A DNA stretch of 64,000 bases from Asticcacaulis biprosthecium C19 (GCF_000204015.1 NZ_GL883080.1:285166-349165), one strand, 5' to 3'. Shown: positions 41,463 to 50,933, numbered from the stretch's first letter. Made by a program: numbers and translations. Notes: generated by a model not told the origin, from the sequence alone.

Positions 41463-42587
41463 TTACTTAATAATCAAAGCCTTTTTGATCTCCGACCAAG
41501 GCACGATTTTAAAGTTTTGACGGGAGCGGGCGCCGGTCGGGGCTTCGCCTTCCATGTCCGAATCGTCCTGCATCACTACAACGCCCTCGGCATAGGGTCC
41601 AACCTGACCGCCCAGGGCCGCGACGCCGTCGGTTCCCGTCACAGCATCGAAACCATTGCCTGGAAACACCGAGAACCGGCCCTTGTAGTTCGCCGTTTCG
41701 CCCGCCACCTGCCAGACGGCAAAGGCGCTGTCGCCCTGAGACGAGGCGACCAGGTAGCTGAGACCGGACTCTTCATCGACCAGCAGAGCCAGGCCCTCGA
41801 CATCCGCGACCAAGATGTCCGATGGGGCGCCCTGGAGTTGCACACGCGCCGGTCCTGTGGCCGGCTCGACACCGTAACGCCAGATACCCTTGGCTTCCTC
41901 GGCAATATACAGCGCACCGGTGCGGTCATCGACCACACAACCTTCGGCCTGGCTGCCGACGTCGAAGCGACGGACGATCTCGCCCTTGGGGCCGGTGTCG
42001 GTTTCAGAATAGACCGCCTGAACGACGTCGCCGTTCTTGCCAATGATGATGATAGTGATGCCGTCGGCGGTCGTGCCCATGCACAGGCCGTAGGCTTCGG
42101 ACGTGGTCATGGCTAAGAAGCCGGCGGGCTTGAGCTTCAGGTCATCGCTCAGGGTGAACAGGGCGGCACCGTTCTTGGCCCGATCGGAGGCGGCGATCAG
42201 GGTGAAGGAACCCGTCTCGCCATAGACGGTGCGCAGGTCGACATTGTTGAGCGGGCCGTGCGGCACGAAATCGCGGACGCTGCCGTCGAGATTATAGGCA
42301 TAGAGCCCCGCCTTCTTGTCGGTGCCAAGGATAAGGGCACGCGACCGGTCCATCGGATCGACCCAGATTTCCGGATCGTCGGCGGCGTCCAATCCTGCGG
42401 TGCCGACGGCGACAGTTTCGGCAGATGCCAGCACCGGCGTGCCAGTGCCATGGGCGACCAACAGGGAGTCTGACGTCAGTTCTGGGTGTAACGCCGTGCA
42501 AGCCGAGAGAAGTGTTGCAGTAATGGCGATGACTGAGACTGTCGTAAATCTGTCACAATTGCGTTTTAAGCCCATAATTTGCCTCAT
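41463..42587 (-). CDS. Phytase-like beta-propeller lipoprotein
   Basis: 374 aa. Lipobox LLSAC at about 25-30 after a hydrophobic segment, so lipid-anchored or secreted. DAADDPEIWVDPMDRSRALILGTDKKAGLYAYNLDGS and VEGLALL, YLVASSQGDSAFAVW, GRFSV match beta-propeller (BPP) 3-phytases, which hydrolyse phytate with Ca2+. Key DDPEIW acidic residues and SSQG block are present. Phosphate scavenging from plant phytate fits the plant-polysaccharide theme. Convergent with proC. Confidence 0.88.
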   Translation of the reverse strand: MRQIMGLKRNCDRFTTVSVIAITATLLSACTALHPELTSDSLLVAHGTGTPVLASAETVAVGTAGLDAADDPEIWVDPMDRSRALILGTDKKAGLYAYNLDGSVRDFVPHGPLNNVDLRTVYGETGSFTLIAASDRAKNGAALFTLSDDLKLKPAGFLAMTTSEAYGLCMGTTADGITIIIIGKNGDVVQAVYSETDTGPKGEIVRRFDVGSQAEGCVVDDRTGALYIAEEAKGIWRYGVEPATGPARVQLQGAPSDILVADVEGLALLVDEESGLSYLVASSQGDSAFAVWQVAGETANYKGRFSVFPGNGFDAVTGTDGVAALGGQVGPYAEGVVVMQDDSDMEGEAPTGARSRQNFKIVPWSEIKKALIIK

Positions 42588-42644
42588 GTCTTGCGTTGCT
42601 CAGGCTCATAGCAAGATTTTCGCAGATTGCACGGCAAATTTTTC

Positions 42645-44000
42645 TCACTCTAGCGGTAGGGCCACAACGGCTCGCAATCCGCCCATGGGGCTGGTGTCGA
42701 GTGTCAAATCGCCCCCGTGGCCGCGCACGATATCCCGCGCGATGGCCAGCCCCAGGCCGACACCCTGAATATTTTGGTTGCGCGAGTCGTCCAGACGGTT
42801 GAACGGCTTGAAGGCGTCTTCGCGCCGTTCGGGGGCTATGCCAGGCCCATCGTCGTCGACGATCAGGTGCAACATTTTCTTGCCGTCATCGCCCACGATT
42901 TCGGCGGAAAAGGCGACCTGCTTGCCGTAGTGAAATCCGTTCAGGATCAGGTTGCTGACGGCGCGCTGGATTGCCATTTCACGAATGACGATACGCAGGT
43001 CCTTGTCGAGATAGTCGGTTTTCAGCGCATGTCCGGCGCGTTTGATATTGCCGGTGAGGGTTTCCATCAGGGCAGAAACCGAGACCATGTCGCGATCTTC
43101 CGCCATCTCGCCGCGGGCAAAGGCCAGATACTCATCGATCATATAGGCCATTTCCGACACGTCCTGCTTCATGCGCCTATTGGCCTCGTCCTGCTCAGCC
43201 ATGGCTAGTTCCAGCTTGAGTCGGGTGAGGGGCGTTCGCAGGTCGTGGCTGACCGAGGCCAGCAGGGTGGTGCGCTGCTCGATCTGGCGCTGGATGCGCG
43301 CCTTCATCTTCTGGAAGGCTTCGGCGGCGGCGCGGACTTCCTTGGCGCCGTAAGGTTTGAAGTTGGGATCGTCTTCGCCGCGGCCGAATTTCTCGGCGGC
43401 TTCGGACAGGCGTTCGATGGCACGGACCTGGTTGCGAATGAACAGCATGGCGACCGTGGTCAAGAGCCAGGTCGCGCCAAGGACCCAGAAGATGAAAATA
43501 TAGCCGGTGGTGGCGAAGGCGCGTTCCTTGGGGGCGATGAAGCGCAGGACACCGCCCTCGACCTGGACGCGGATGTCGATAAAGCCGGGGTAGCGTCGGG
43601 CATCAAACCAGTAGGGATCACGAAGCCGTTCGCGCAAGGCGCGGTCGATCGTCCGGTCCAGCGCCACGAACAGGGTGGGGCGCAGGGTGTCGGGCAGGCC
43701 GTCGTCTTTTTTCAAGGTGACCGATACCTGCATTTCGTCGGCATAGGCCTTGATCTTTTCGAGGTTGGCTTCGGTCGGCTCGTCTTCGTAGGCGCGCACC
43801 GCCCAGGCGATGTCTCCGGCCAGGCCCTCTGACAGGCGCTCGGTAACCGTTTCCCAGTGCAGGTCGAAAAAGACCCAGGTGATCAGGACCTGCATGATGG
43901 CGATGGGCAAAACGATGATCAGCAGCACCCGCGCCATCAGGGTACGCGGGAAGTTGCGCTTTAAGACCTTGGGCAGGAGGCGGAGTTTCGGCAGGCGCAT
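42645..44000 (-). CDS. Sensor histidine kinase, EnvZ-type
   Basis: 451 aa. Two membrane segments (about 20-43 and 170-190) enclose a periplasmic loop. HAMP follows (FIRNQVRAIERLSEAAEKFGRGED), then the H-box LASVSHDLRTPLTRLKLEL, N-box NLILNGFHYG, G1 DDDGPGIAP and G2 GVGLGLAIARD. Starts 2 bp after the OmpR-type regulator gene on the same strand. The pair resembles the PetR/EnvZ-like pair known in other alphaproteobacteria; stimulus unknown. Confidence 0.95.
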   Translation of the reverse strand: MRLPKLRLLPKVLKRNFPRTLMARVLLIIVLPIAIMQVLITWVFFDLHWETVTERLSEGLAGDIAWAVRAYEDEPTEANLEKIKAYADEMQVSVTLKKDDGLPDTLRPTLFVALDRTIDRALRERLRDPYWFDARRYPGFIDIRVQVEGGVLRFIAPKERAFATTGYIFIFWVLGATWLLTTVAMLFIRNQVRAIERLSEAAEKFGRGEDDPNFKPYGAKEVRAAAEAFQKMKARIQRQIEQRTTLLASVSHDLRTPLTRLKLELAMAEQDEANRRMKQDVSEMAYMIDEYLAFARGEMAEDRDMVSVSALMETLTGNIKRAGHALKTDYLDKDLRIVIREMAIQRAVSNLILNGFHYGKQVAFSAEIVGDDGKKMLHLIVDDDGPGIAPERREDAFKPFNRLDDSRNQNIQGVGLGLAIARDIVRGHGGDLTLDTSPMGGLRAVVALPLE

Positions 44001-44002
44001 CT

Positions 44003-44704
44003 TTAATCCGGCGCGAGCATATAGCCCTTGCCCCGGACGGTTTGCAGGTACCGCGGATTCTTCGGATCCTGCTCGATCTTGCGGCGCAGGCGCGTGACCT
44101 GGACATCAACAGCGCGGCCCGTGGTGTCGACGCTGTCCTTGGCCAGGTCCATGCGGTCGACCGGCACATTGGCGCGTTCGGCCAGGTAGCGCAGAAGTTG
44201 CGACTCGGCTTCGGTCAGGCGCACCAGCGATCCGCTCTTGGTCAGTTCGGACCGCTCCAGGTCAAAATTGAAGGCACCCATGGTGATCGCCTTGGGCAAG
44301 GCCGGCTTGACGCCTGTGCGGCGCAGGATCGCTTCGATGCGCAGCAGCAGCTCCTGCGGTTCGAACGGCTTGGACAGATAATCGTCAGCGCCGAGCGAAA
44401 GACCCATGATACGGTCGTCGGGCAGGCCGCGCGCCGTCAGGATCAGGATCGGTACATTGGAATTGGCGCGGACCCATTTCGACAGCGAGAAGCCGTCTTC
44501 GCCCGGCATCATCACGTCCAGAATCAGCAGGTCGAAGTCGAGCAACTGCAACATGCGCTTGGCGGCGTCGGCGTGGGCGGCGGCCGTGACGCGGAAGCCC
44601 TGGCGGCTCAGGAATTCCTTGAGCAGGGTGCGGATGCGGTCGTCGTCGTCGACGACCAGCAGGTGGCGGACAGTAGCGTCGTTGTGACCTGTGGCCAGGC
44701 TCAT
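44003..44704 (-). CDS. OmpR/PhoB-type response regulator
   Basis: 233 aa from ATG 44704. Receiver with D26/D27 pair (LVVDDDDRIR), phospho-acceptor in LLILDVMMPGEDG, LTARG and KPFEP. The C-terminal winged helix includes LTEAESQLLRYLAERANVPVDRMDLAKDS, VDVQVTRLRRKIEQDPKNPRYLQTVRGKGYML. Acts with the kinase encoded downstream. Sequence recalls PetR-type regulators. A longer ATG at 44734 is possible but adds only ten residues. Confidence 0.95.
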   Translation of the reverse strand: MSLATGHNDATVRHLLVVDDDDRIRTLLKEFLSRQGFRVTAAAHADAAKRMLQLLDFDLLILDVMMPGEDGFSLSKWVRANSNVPILILTARGLPDDRIMGLSLGADDYLSKPFEPQELLLRIEAILRRTGVKPALPKAITMGAFNFDLERSELTKSGSLVRLTEAESQLLRYLAERANVPVDRMDLAKDSVDTTGRAVDVQVTRLRRKIEQDPKNPRYLQTVRGKGYMLAPD

Positions 44705-44810
44705 GGGTTTCGATTCTTCCGGCAGGAGGCGCAAACCGGGCCATCCTCACCAATCGGACACAAATGTAAAGCCGTTTTGCGTTGCCGATTGTTTCTGGGG
44801 CACATGTTTC

Positions 44811-45623
44811 TCAGCGCGGACAGCCGGTATAGTGGGCGCGCAGCAGGCTGTTCCACTCGGCTTCGCCGCCATCGCTGACGCGGTTCAGCTTCAGTTTGAA
44901 ATCGGCATATTCGGCGTGGTTGGGGATGCCGAACTCGGCGTCGACGATGTGGCCATTTTTCGCATCGAGCCACAGGGGACCGCCCTTATTGCCAAAGGCC
45001 AGGCCGCCGACGTCGTAGCGGCGCGTGGCCTGGCCTTTGCGTGTTTCCTCGCCGACATAGCGCACGTCGGTGCGGCCCATATAGGTCAGGAAGTCGCTCA
45101 TGTCGTCGGTCACCACCAGCGCCATACCGATGCTGAAATCCGCCTTGGGATCGGTCAGGTGGGGCAGGGTGACGGTCAGGGTCGCCAGGTCGTAGTCGTA
45201 CAGATGCCACGGCGCGTCGGGAGCTGTGGCGGTGTCACTGAGTTGAGCGTCGGGCAGGTCGATCTTCGCGGTAATGACACGTGTGGCCGGGTCGAGGTCC
45301 ATACGGCCGAACACCCGCTGGGTGCCGTCGCGGTTCAGTTTGCCGGCGTAGAGGGTAGTGGCTTCCAGGGTTTGCGGATCCAGGACCGAGGTGACATAGG
45401 CCGCCGTGGTACAGGGATCGATCGCCTTGAACACGGCAACTTCGGTGACGCTCTTGCGGTAGACCACGATGTGCTCCGGCAAGCTGCCGTCACGGTTGCT
45501 GCGGGTATAGTCGTAGATTCGCCCGACGGGATCGGCGCCACTGAGCGGGGTATAGCCGGGCGTGGTGGCAAGGGCGGGGAGGGCGGTGGCGGCGAGAAAA
45601 GCGCTAGCAAACAAGGATTTCAT
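44811..45623 (-). CDS. Secreted protein of unknown function
   Basis: 270 aa with signal peptide (MKSLFASAFLAATALPALA). The rest is beta-rich, with YTPLSGADPVGRIYDYTRSNRDGSLPEHIVVY, a single internal Cys (DPCTTAAYV) and a C-terminal Cys (YTGCP), which may bond. No membrane segment after the signal. LALxxDDMSDFL near residue 165 and an EFGIPNHAEYADFKLKL block suggest a lipocalin- or calycin-like beta-barrel, but that is by impression. No neighbours on the same strand close by, so probably monocistronic. Confidence 0.7.
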   Translation of the reverse strand: MKSLFASAFLAATALPALATTPGYTPLSGADPVGRIYDYTRSNRDGSLPEHIVVYRKSVTEVAVFKAIDPCTTAAYVTSVLDPQTLEATTLYAGKLNRDGTQRVFGRMDLDPATRVITAKIDLPDAQLSDTATAPDAPWHLYDYDLATLTVTLPHLTDPKADFSIGMALVVTDDMSDFLTYMGRTDVRYVGEETRKGQATRRYDVGGLAFGNKGGPLWLDAKNGHIVDAEFGIPNHAEYADFKLKLNRVSDGGEAEWNSLLRAHYTGCPR

Positions 45624-45748
45624 ATTTATCTTTCGGTGGCGGCGGGGGCGTCAACGGGTTGTGGCCAAGTCAAAGCTATAATCCGAGTAGCAACAGGTGA
45701 CAATCGGCGCCGGGTTTCGTAAGGTGCAAGGAATATTGGGGAGATATC

Positions 45749-47308
45749 ATGTCCGCAAAAACCAAACTGGCAGCCTTGATCGCTGTGGCTGTTCTGGCGT
45801 CGGCGGGAGCGGCCAACGCGATCACCACACCGGCGGCGCCGCTATCCCAGACAGCCCAGGATTCGTTGTTCAAACGGCTGGAAAAGGCCGTCACCGAGGG
45901 CCATGCCGAAAGTCCGGAAGGGGCGGCGGCGCTGACGGTGGAACTGCGGTCGATCATTGCCGACCCGGGCTTTTCGCTTCTGCCGCCACGTTATCGGGCC
46001 GGAGCCTACGCCATACTGGCTGTGGCCCTGTCGACCCAGGCACAGCATGAAGACGCTTACCGCATGTTGCTCAAGGCAGGTGAGCTTTCGGATGAATTTG
46101 CTCAAAGTGTCTACTACGACGTCATGCTTTCGAGCATAGCCCTGCTGGCCGGGGAAGATGTTGCCGCGATCAACGCCCTGGCCTCGGCGTATGAAAAGGA
46201 CCCCGGAAACAGCACCGGTATAAGGTCGGAACTGGTGGAGAGGATCGATCATCGCGCCAGCCTTCTGACTGACACTGCGCCACGCCGCCGCCTTCTCGAA
46301 GCGCTCTGGGCCGCGGATTACGCCCATGACAATCCGCTGTGGACGGCGCAGGACCTGTGGTGGTGCCTGTTCGAACTGCGCGTCGCCGCCGGTGACGACG
46401 AAGCCGCGCGTGAGGTTCTGCCGAAACTGGTCGAGGCCAAGTACGTCGTCGCCGTGCGGGCCGATAACCGCTATACCCGCTTTACCGCCGACCTGCCTTC
46501 GGGCGGTGATTACCGCGCCGCCTATCTGCAAAACCGGGCAGAAACGGAGGCCCGCATTGCCGCCAATCCGGACCTTATCGAAGGCCAGAAGATGCTGTCC
46601 GACTATCTGGCCAGCGACGGAAAGTTCGAAGAGGCCTTGGCCCTTCTGGACGCAGCCCTGAAAAAGGGACGGGCGCCGGGAGAACCCGCCTACAGCGACT
46701 TTACCGATCAGGAGCGCTGGGTTCTGGAAGGTCGTGCCGACCTTTTGGGAGAGATGGGGCGTCAGGAAGAGCAGACTCTCGAGCACGTCAAGGCGCGGGA
46801 CGCTGCCATTGCCGCCGGTGGCGATAAGGTCAGCCAGGCCCTGAACCTTGGAGGCTACTACAATTCCATCGAGCGGCCCGATCTCGCGCTGAAGGAGGTC
46901 GAGGGCGCCGACATTAAATCGGCCAGCCCGTATGGACGGATGGTGGCCGCGGAAGTCCGTGTCTGCGCTTACCAGCAGCTTGAAGACCAGGCGCACGTCG
47001 AAGTCTGGATGGATTATCTGACGGAGAACCGGCTTGAAGGGCCGACCATGTACCGCACAGCCCTGGCCTGTGTCGGGAATATGGATGGCCTCGCGGCGAT
47101 GGTGATTTCAGAGCTGGAAGACCCCAAGACCCGCAATGTGATGTTGCGTGGCCTGCAAACCTATGACGATCCTGTCGGCAACGTAACCCCCTATGAAAGG
47201 AGCATGTCGGCGATCAATTACGCCATCAAGGTGCGCCCCGACGTGCGGGCGGCGATCGCCAAATACGGAACGCAGGCGACCTATTCCCGCTCCGGCGCCA
47301 AGTCGTAA
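45749..47308 (+). CDS. Secreted helical-repeat protein, unknown function
   Basis: 519 aa from ATG with GGGAGA upstream. Signal peptide ends GAANA (about residue 24). The body is all helical with TPR- or SEL1-like pairs (DAYRMLLKAGELSDEFAQSVYYDVMLSSIALLAGEDVAAINALASAYEKDP, ALALLDAALKKGRAPGEPAYSD), so it is likely a periplasmic scaffold. WWCLFELRVAAGDDEAAREVL lies mid-protein. Family unknown. The following region contains a small possible gene remnant and a 49-codon gene on the other strand. Confidence 0.75.
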   Translation: MSAKTKLAALIAVAVLASAGAANAITTPAAPLSQTAQDSLFKRLEKAVTEGHAESPEGAAALTVELRSIIADPGFSLLPPRYRAGAYAILAVALSTQAQHEDAYRMLLKAGELSDEFAQSVYYDVMLSSIALLAGEDVAAINALASAYEKDPGNSTGIRSELVERIDHRASLLTDTAPRRRLLEALWAADYAHDNPLWTAQDLWWCLFELRVAAGDDEAAREVLPKLVEAKYVVAVRADNRYTRFTADLPSGGDYRAAYLQNRAETEARIAANPDLIEGQKMLSDYLASDGKFEEALALLDAALKKGRAPGEPAYSDFTDQERWVLEGRADLLGEMGRQEEQTLEHVKARDAAIAAGGDKVSQALNLGGYYNSIERPDLALKEVEGADIKSASPYGRMVAAEVRVCAYQQLEDQAHVEVWMDYLTENRLEGPTMYRTALACVGNMDGLAAMVISELEDPKTRNVMLRGLQTYDDPVGNVTPYERSMSAINYAIKVRPDVRAAIAKYGTQATYSRSGAKS

Positions 47309-47430
47309 TCAGCGCGCTTCGCCGACTACCTCCATCGCGGCCCAGTTGGCCGGGGTGGCATCACCCTTGGCCAACATATCCGGTGAGGCGTCGATGCGGA
47401 GCATCTGGGCCTCACCGCCCTTGTGGGTAA
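47309..47430 (-). pseudogene. Possible 3' remnant of a coding sequence
   Basis: From the stop at 47309-47311 the frame is open for about 40 codons (LTLTHKGGEAQMLRIDASPD, then NWAAMEVVGEAR at the C-terminus), with protein-like composition, but has no start and is closed by TAA upstream. It may be the tail of a deleted gene; short length makes chance possible. Confidence 0.25.
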
Positions 47431-47433
47431 GTG

Positions 47434-47583
47434 TCAGTTAAATTCGCTCTCAGCCCGGTTGTAGCTGCCAGAACTGCTCGACACCGAGGCGAAGCTCGCG
47501 CGAAACAGGTCGGCAAACCAGGTCCCGAAGCTCAAGGTGAGCGTGACGGCAAGAAACACCGATGCCACTTTGGTCTTTTTCAT
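47434..47583 (-). CDS. Small exported peptide, 49 aa
   Basis: ATG at 47583 with strong AGAGGGGAC six bases upstream. Sequence KKTKVASVFLAVTLTLSFG looks like a signal or membrane-anchor helix, followed by a Ser-rich tail (ASVSSSSGSYNRAESEFN). Too short for family assignment. The good RBS and the signal-like start support it as real. Confidence 0.55.
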   Translation of the reverse strand: MKKTKVASVFLAVTLTLSFGTWFADLFRASFASVSSSSGSYNRAESEFN

Positions 47584-47726
47584 GATAGTCCCCTCTGATT
47601 GCGGTAAATCTACCGCAGGTAATAGTCACCATAAGCGCAATTGTCTGTCAACGCGAATTAGCCCTTGCAAAGGTTACGTTTGCTCCCGAATATGGTTCCC
47701 TTTCGGTAAATTCGGGGATCGCGTAT

Positions 47727-49010
47727 ATGTTCCACTATGGCGTTGAAAATCTGCAGAGCCTGCTCGGCATCGCCGTCATTCTCGCCATATGCTGGGGCCT
47801 GTCCGAAAACAAGAAGCGCTTTCCCATATTCCTGACCCTAGGCGCCATCGCCATCCAGGTCGCGTTGATTCTGCTCCTGTTCGCCATCCCGCAATCCCAT
47901 GGCGTTCTGGACGGTATTTCCAACGGCATGCAGGCCCTGTCCGACGCGACCGCGGAAGGCATGCAGTTCGTCTTCGGCTATCTCGGCGGCGGCGCCCAAC
48001 CTTACCAGGTGGCCAATGAAGGCGCGCTGTTCGTTTTTGCCCTGCGCGTCCTGCCGCTGATCCTGGTCATTGGCGCCCTGGCCGCCTTCCTTTGGCATAT
48101 CGGCGTCTTGAAGGTCATCATTCGCTTCTTCGGCGTCATCTTCGAAAAGGGCGTCGGCCTGGGCGGCGCTTCGGCCCTGGGCGTTTCGGCCGGCATCTTC
48201 GTCGGCAATGTCGAAGCCCTGATCATTATCCGTGCCTATCTCGACAAGCTGACCCGGTCGGAACTGTTTGTCATGCTGGTCATCGGCATGGCCAATGTCT
48301 CGGGCTCGACCATGGTCGCCTATGTGCTTATCCTGAACAACGTCCTGCCCAATGCCGCCGGTCATATCCTGGCGGCCTCGATCGTCTCGGCGCCGGCGGG
48401 GGTGCTGCTGGCGCGGATCATGGTGCCGGAACTGGTCGACCACAAACACGAGAAGGTCGATTACAGTTCGTCGCTGAAATACGACAGTGCCATCGACGCG
48501 ATTGCCAAGGGCACGACCGACGGCATGAATGTCGCCATCCACATCGCCGCCATTCTGATCGTCATGGTCGCCCTGGTCGCGCTGGGCAATGCGGCGCTGA
48601 GCGGCTTTTATCATGTCGGCGGCGAGCCGATCACCATTGAACGCATCCTGGGCTGGCTGTTCATGCCCCTGGCCTGGCTGATGGGCGTGCCCGCGGACGA
48701 GGTCTCCGTCGCCGGGCGGTTCCTCGGCATCAAGATGGTGCTGACCGAGTTCGTCGCCTATCTCAAACTGGCCGCCGTGCCAGTCAGCGACATGTCGGAA
48801 CGTACCCGCATCCTGTTGACCTACGCGCTTTGCGGCTTTGCCAATGTCGGCTCGGTCGGGATCACGGTGGCAGGCTACGGCGCTTTGATGCCCGAGCGCC
48901 GTCCCGAAATCCTCAACATGATCTGGAAGGCCCTGGCGGCCGGATTCCTGGCCACCGTCCTGTCGGCCGCCATTGTCGGGGCCTTGCCCAACGCCATCTA
49001 CGGACTGTAA
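47727..49010 (+). CDS. Concentrative nucleoside transporter (NupC/CNT family)
   Basis: 427 aa, eight to ten membrane segments. Family blocks: GTLGGGASA-like GVGLGGASALGVSAGIFVGNVEALIIIRAYLDKLTRSELFVMLVIGMANVSGSTMVAYVLIL, GTTDGMNVAIHIAAILIVMVALVALGN, PLAWLMGVP and ERTRILLTYALCGFANVGSVGITV, typical of Na+ or H+ coupled CNT proteins in full length. It imports nucleosides across the inner membrane. The ATG is 25 bp upstream of typical start region and after TATATG; no RBS is strong. Confidence 0.95.
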   Translation: MFHYGVENLQSLLGIAVILAICWGLSENKKRFPIFLTLGAIAIQVALILLLFAIPQSHGVLDGISNGMQALSDATAEGMQFVFGYLGGGAQPYQVANEGALFVFALRVLPLILVIGALAAFLWHIGVLKVIIRFFGVIFEKGVGLGGASALGVSAGIFVGNVEALIIIRAYLDKLTRSELFVMLVIGMANVSGSTMVAYVLILNNVLPNAAGHILAASIVSAPAGVLLARIMVPELVDHKHEKVDYSSSLKYDSAIDAIAKGTTDGMNVAIHIAAILIVMVALVALGNAALSGFYHVGGEPITIERILGWLFMPLAWLMGVPADEVSVAGRFLGIKMVLTEFVAYLKLAAVPVSDMSERTRILLTYALCGFANVGSVGITVAGYGALMPERRPEILNMIWKALAAGFLATVLSAAIVGALPNAIYGL

Positions 49011-49034
49011 GGTTTCCCACACGGGAGACGCGCC

Positions 49035-49649
49035 ATGAAACTCTACACGACGGACTATGCCCCCAATCCGCGGCGCGTGCGCTGGGTGATGGCCGAAAAG
49101 GGCATCGGTGATATCGAGCTGATACTGATCGATATCATGAGCCTGGAACACCGCACCCATCCGGTCATCGCCAAGGCCGGTTCACCGCACCTGCCGGTCC
49201 TGGAACTGGAGGACGGGTCGGTGATCGCCGAGTCGGTGGCCATCGGGCGTTTTCTCGAAAGCCTGTATCCGGAACCGAACCTGTTCGGTCGTGACGCTCG
49301 GGAGATCGCCGACATCGAGATGTGGACGCGCCGTCTGGAACAGCGCCTGGCGACGCCGCTGATGCTAGGCACGCGCATGAAGGCGGCACCGCTTGTCATC
49401 CTGGAAGATCCCAATGCGGCGGTCGGTGACTACATGTTCGAGAATGCGGCGGCCTACTGCGCAGGTCTGGACGCCCATCTGGCCAGTCGCGCGTTTATCA
49501 CGGCCGGGCGGCTGACCATTGCCGATATCGCGTGCGTGTGCGCCTTCGACTTTGCCCGCATCGCTCGCTTCCGGCCGGACAAGTCGCTGGAAAATGTGGC
49601 CCGGTGGCTGGGCGCGCTGCGCGAACGGGCGAAGGTGTTAGAAGTCTGA
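49035..49649 (+). CDS. Glutathione S-transferase family protein
   Basis: 204 aa after GGGAGACGCGCC. N-terminal thioredoxin-like domain: KLYTTDYAPNPRRVRWVMAEKGI, SPHLPVLELEDGSVIAESVAIGRFLESLYPEPNLFG with ES for glutathione contact. C-terminal helical domain contains RAFITAGRLTIADIACVCAFDFA (the AD motif). A Ser/Tyr catalytic residue is likely Thr or Tyr of YTTDYAPN. Substrate unknown. The next gene overlaps it by one base (TGATG). Confidence 0.92.
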   Translation: MKLYTTDYAPNPRRVRWVMAEKGIGDIELILIDIMSLEHRTHPVIAKAGSPHLPVLELEDGSVIAESVAIGRFLESLYPEPNLFGRDAREIADIEMWTRRLEQRLATPLMLGTRMKAAPLVILEDPNAAVGDYMFENAAAYCAGLDAHLASRAFITAGRLTIADIACVCAFDFARIARFRPDKSLENVARWLGALRERAKVLEV

Positions 49650-50035
49650 TGCGATACGCAGGTTCGCTTGTGGCGGTAGGGATCGCGGTCGCGCCTTTTC
49701 ATGCAGCAGCCTGCTCCTTGATCGACGTTGTTGGCTCGACCCGATCATCGGTAGAAACCGCCTACATCTACCTCGCCATTTCGGCCGTCGGGGCGGCTGG
49801 CATTGCAATTGCCGACATACGAAAAAAACGTCCGTCTTGGCAACTGATGGCAGTGACCGGTTTGTTGGCGCTTCATCCGGCGTGGACAGTCAAACCCTTC
49901 TACGGACCGGACTGCCAGTTCGAGAATGTCCAGGCAGCGCAACTATTCCTGATCGTGGTAACAGTTCTGGCTCTATGGCGCCTTTTTCTGGCCTGGAAGC
50001 GTCGTGACAGCGCTACGCATCCCCCTGCGGTTTGA
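49649..50035 (+). CDS. Small membrane protein, unknown function
   Basis: 128 aa from the ATG overlapping the GST stop. Signal-like start (RYAGSLVAVGIAVAPFHAAAC) followed by three further hydrophobic stretches (YIYLAISAVGAAGIAIADI, LMAVTGLLALHPAWTV, LFLIVVTVLALWRLFLAW). Two Cys (AAC and GPDC) flank. Overlaps the convergent thioesterase 3' end by 23 bp. No family recognised. Confidence 0.65.
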   Translation: MRYAGSLVAVGIAVAPFHAAACSLIDVVGSTRSSVETAYIYLAISAVGAAGIAIADIRKKRPSWQLMAVTGLLALHPAWTVKPFYGPDCQFENVQAAQLFLIVVTVLALWRLFLAWKRRDSATHPPAV

Positions 50036-50462
50036 TCTTCTTGCGCGCCAGAATCCCCGTAAAGCTCAGCAGCAGCTTGTCGCCACAGCGCAATTCACCG
50101 CGGCCGAAGATGACCGTCTGACCGGCGCGGGTGATCTCGCCCGTCGCAATAATGATATCGCCCTCGCGCCCCGGCGCCTGAAACTGGGCATCCAGTTGCA
50201 GGGTCACCGCAGCGCCATCGCCGAGATGGGGTATGGCAAAAACGAACAGCGACGTGTCGGCCAAGGTCAGCAGACAGCCGCCATGGACGCTGCCGCCACC
50301 ATTGAGATGGCGCTTTTCCGCCTGGAAGCCGACTTTAACTCTGGTCGGATCGGACGTGTCGTAATAATAGGCGCCAATCAGCCCGTTAAAGGTGTCGCCG
50401 GGTTCAGCCCGCTTCCACCCGGCAAACGGGCCTTCGGTGACGGTCGATAGGTCGGCACTCAT
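50013..50462 (-). CDS. PaaI-type hotdog thioesterase
   Basis: 149 aa from ATG 50462 (MSADLSTVTEG). Hotdog fold with RHLNGGGSVHGGCLLTLADTSLFVFA, the PaaI/acyl-CoA thioesterase active-site helix with the HGG motif, and VTLQLDAQFQAPGREGDIIIATGEI. It probably hydrolyses an acyl- or aryl-CoA; substrate unpredictable. Its 3' end overlaps that of the small membrane-protein gene. Divergent from the DUF3253 gene (26 bp apart). Confidence 0.88.
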   Translation of the reverse strand: MSADLSTVTEGPFAGWKRAEPGDTFNGLIGAYYYDTSDPTRVKVGFQAEKRHLNGGGSVHGGCLLTLADTSLFVFAIPHLGDGAAVTLQLDAQFQAPGREGDIIIATGEITRAGQTVIFGRGELRCGDKLLLSFTGILARKKIKPQGDA

Positions 50463-50488
50463 TTTCACGCACTCCGGAGTTCGCATCC

Positions 50489-50737
50489 ATGTCCCAACTG
50501 GCCGAAGAGACACTTTTGGCGCTCTTATCGCAGGTGCGAACCGGAGAGTCCATCAGCCCCAACGACGTCGCCAAGGCGATGAGCGCCGAAAACTGGCAGC
50601 GCGAACTGCCCAAGGTGCGCGCGGTCATCCTCAGCCTGGTGCGTCAGGGCCGCATCGAGGTGGTGCGTAAGGGTAAGCCTGTCGAACTGGAAGGGCTGAA
50701 AGGCATTTATCGCATCCGGTTTGTTCCCGCATCTTAG
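50489..50737 (+). CDS. DUF3253 small winged-helix-like protein
   Basis: 82 aa. EETLLALLSQVRTGESISPNDVAKAMSAENWQRELPKVRAVILSLVRQGRIEVVRKGKPVE is the DUF3253 pattern, a small wHTH-like fold. Cytosolic. Function unknown; could be a regulator. ATG close to the thioesterase start on the other strand; they share a 26-bp promoter gap. Confidence 0.82.
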   Translation: MSQLAEETLLALLSQVRTGESISPNDVAKAMSAENWQRELPKVRAVILSLVRQGRIEVVRKGKPVELEGLKGIYRIRFVPAS

Positions 50738-50933
50738 GAACTTGAAGGAATCGCCCTATACACAATCGCTGGTGTGCGCTTGGCTACACTCTTGCCTTTT
50801 TATGCGTTTACCTCATCTAAGAGGTTCGGCCCTAAAAGGCGTGCGAAAGAGTCCTGATTCCTGATGCCGAAGGCAAAAACCAAAATCCCCCAAGGCGGAC
50901 TTCGCGGTAGATGCCGGTGAGGGCGGAACGGCT

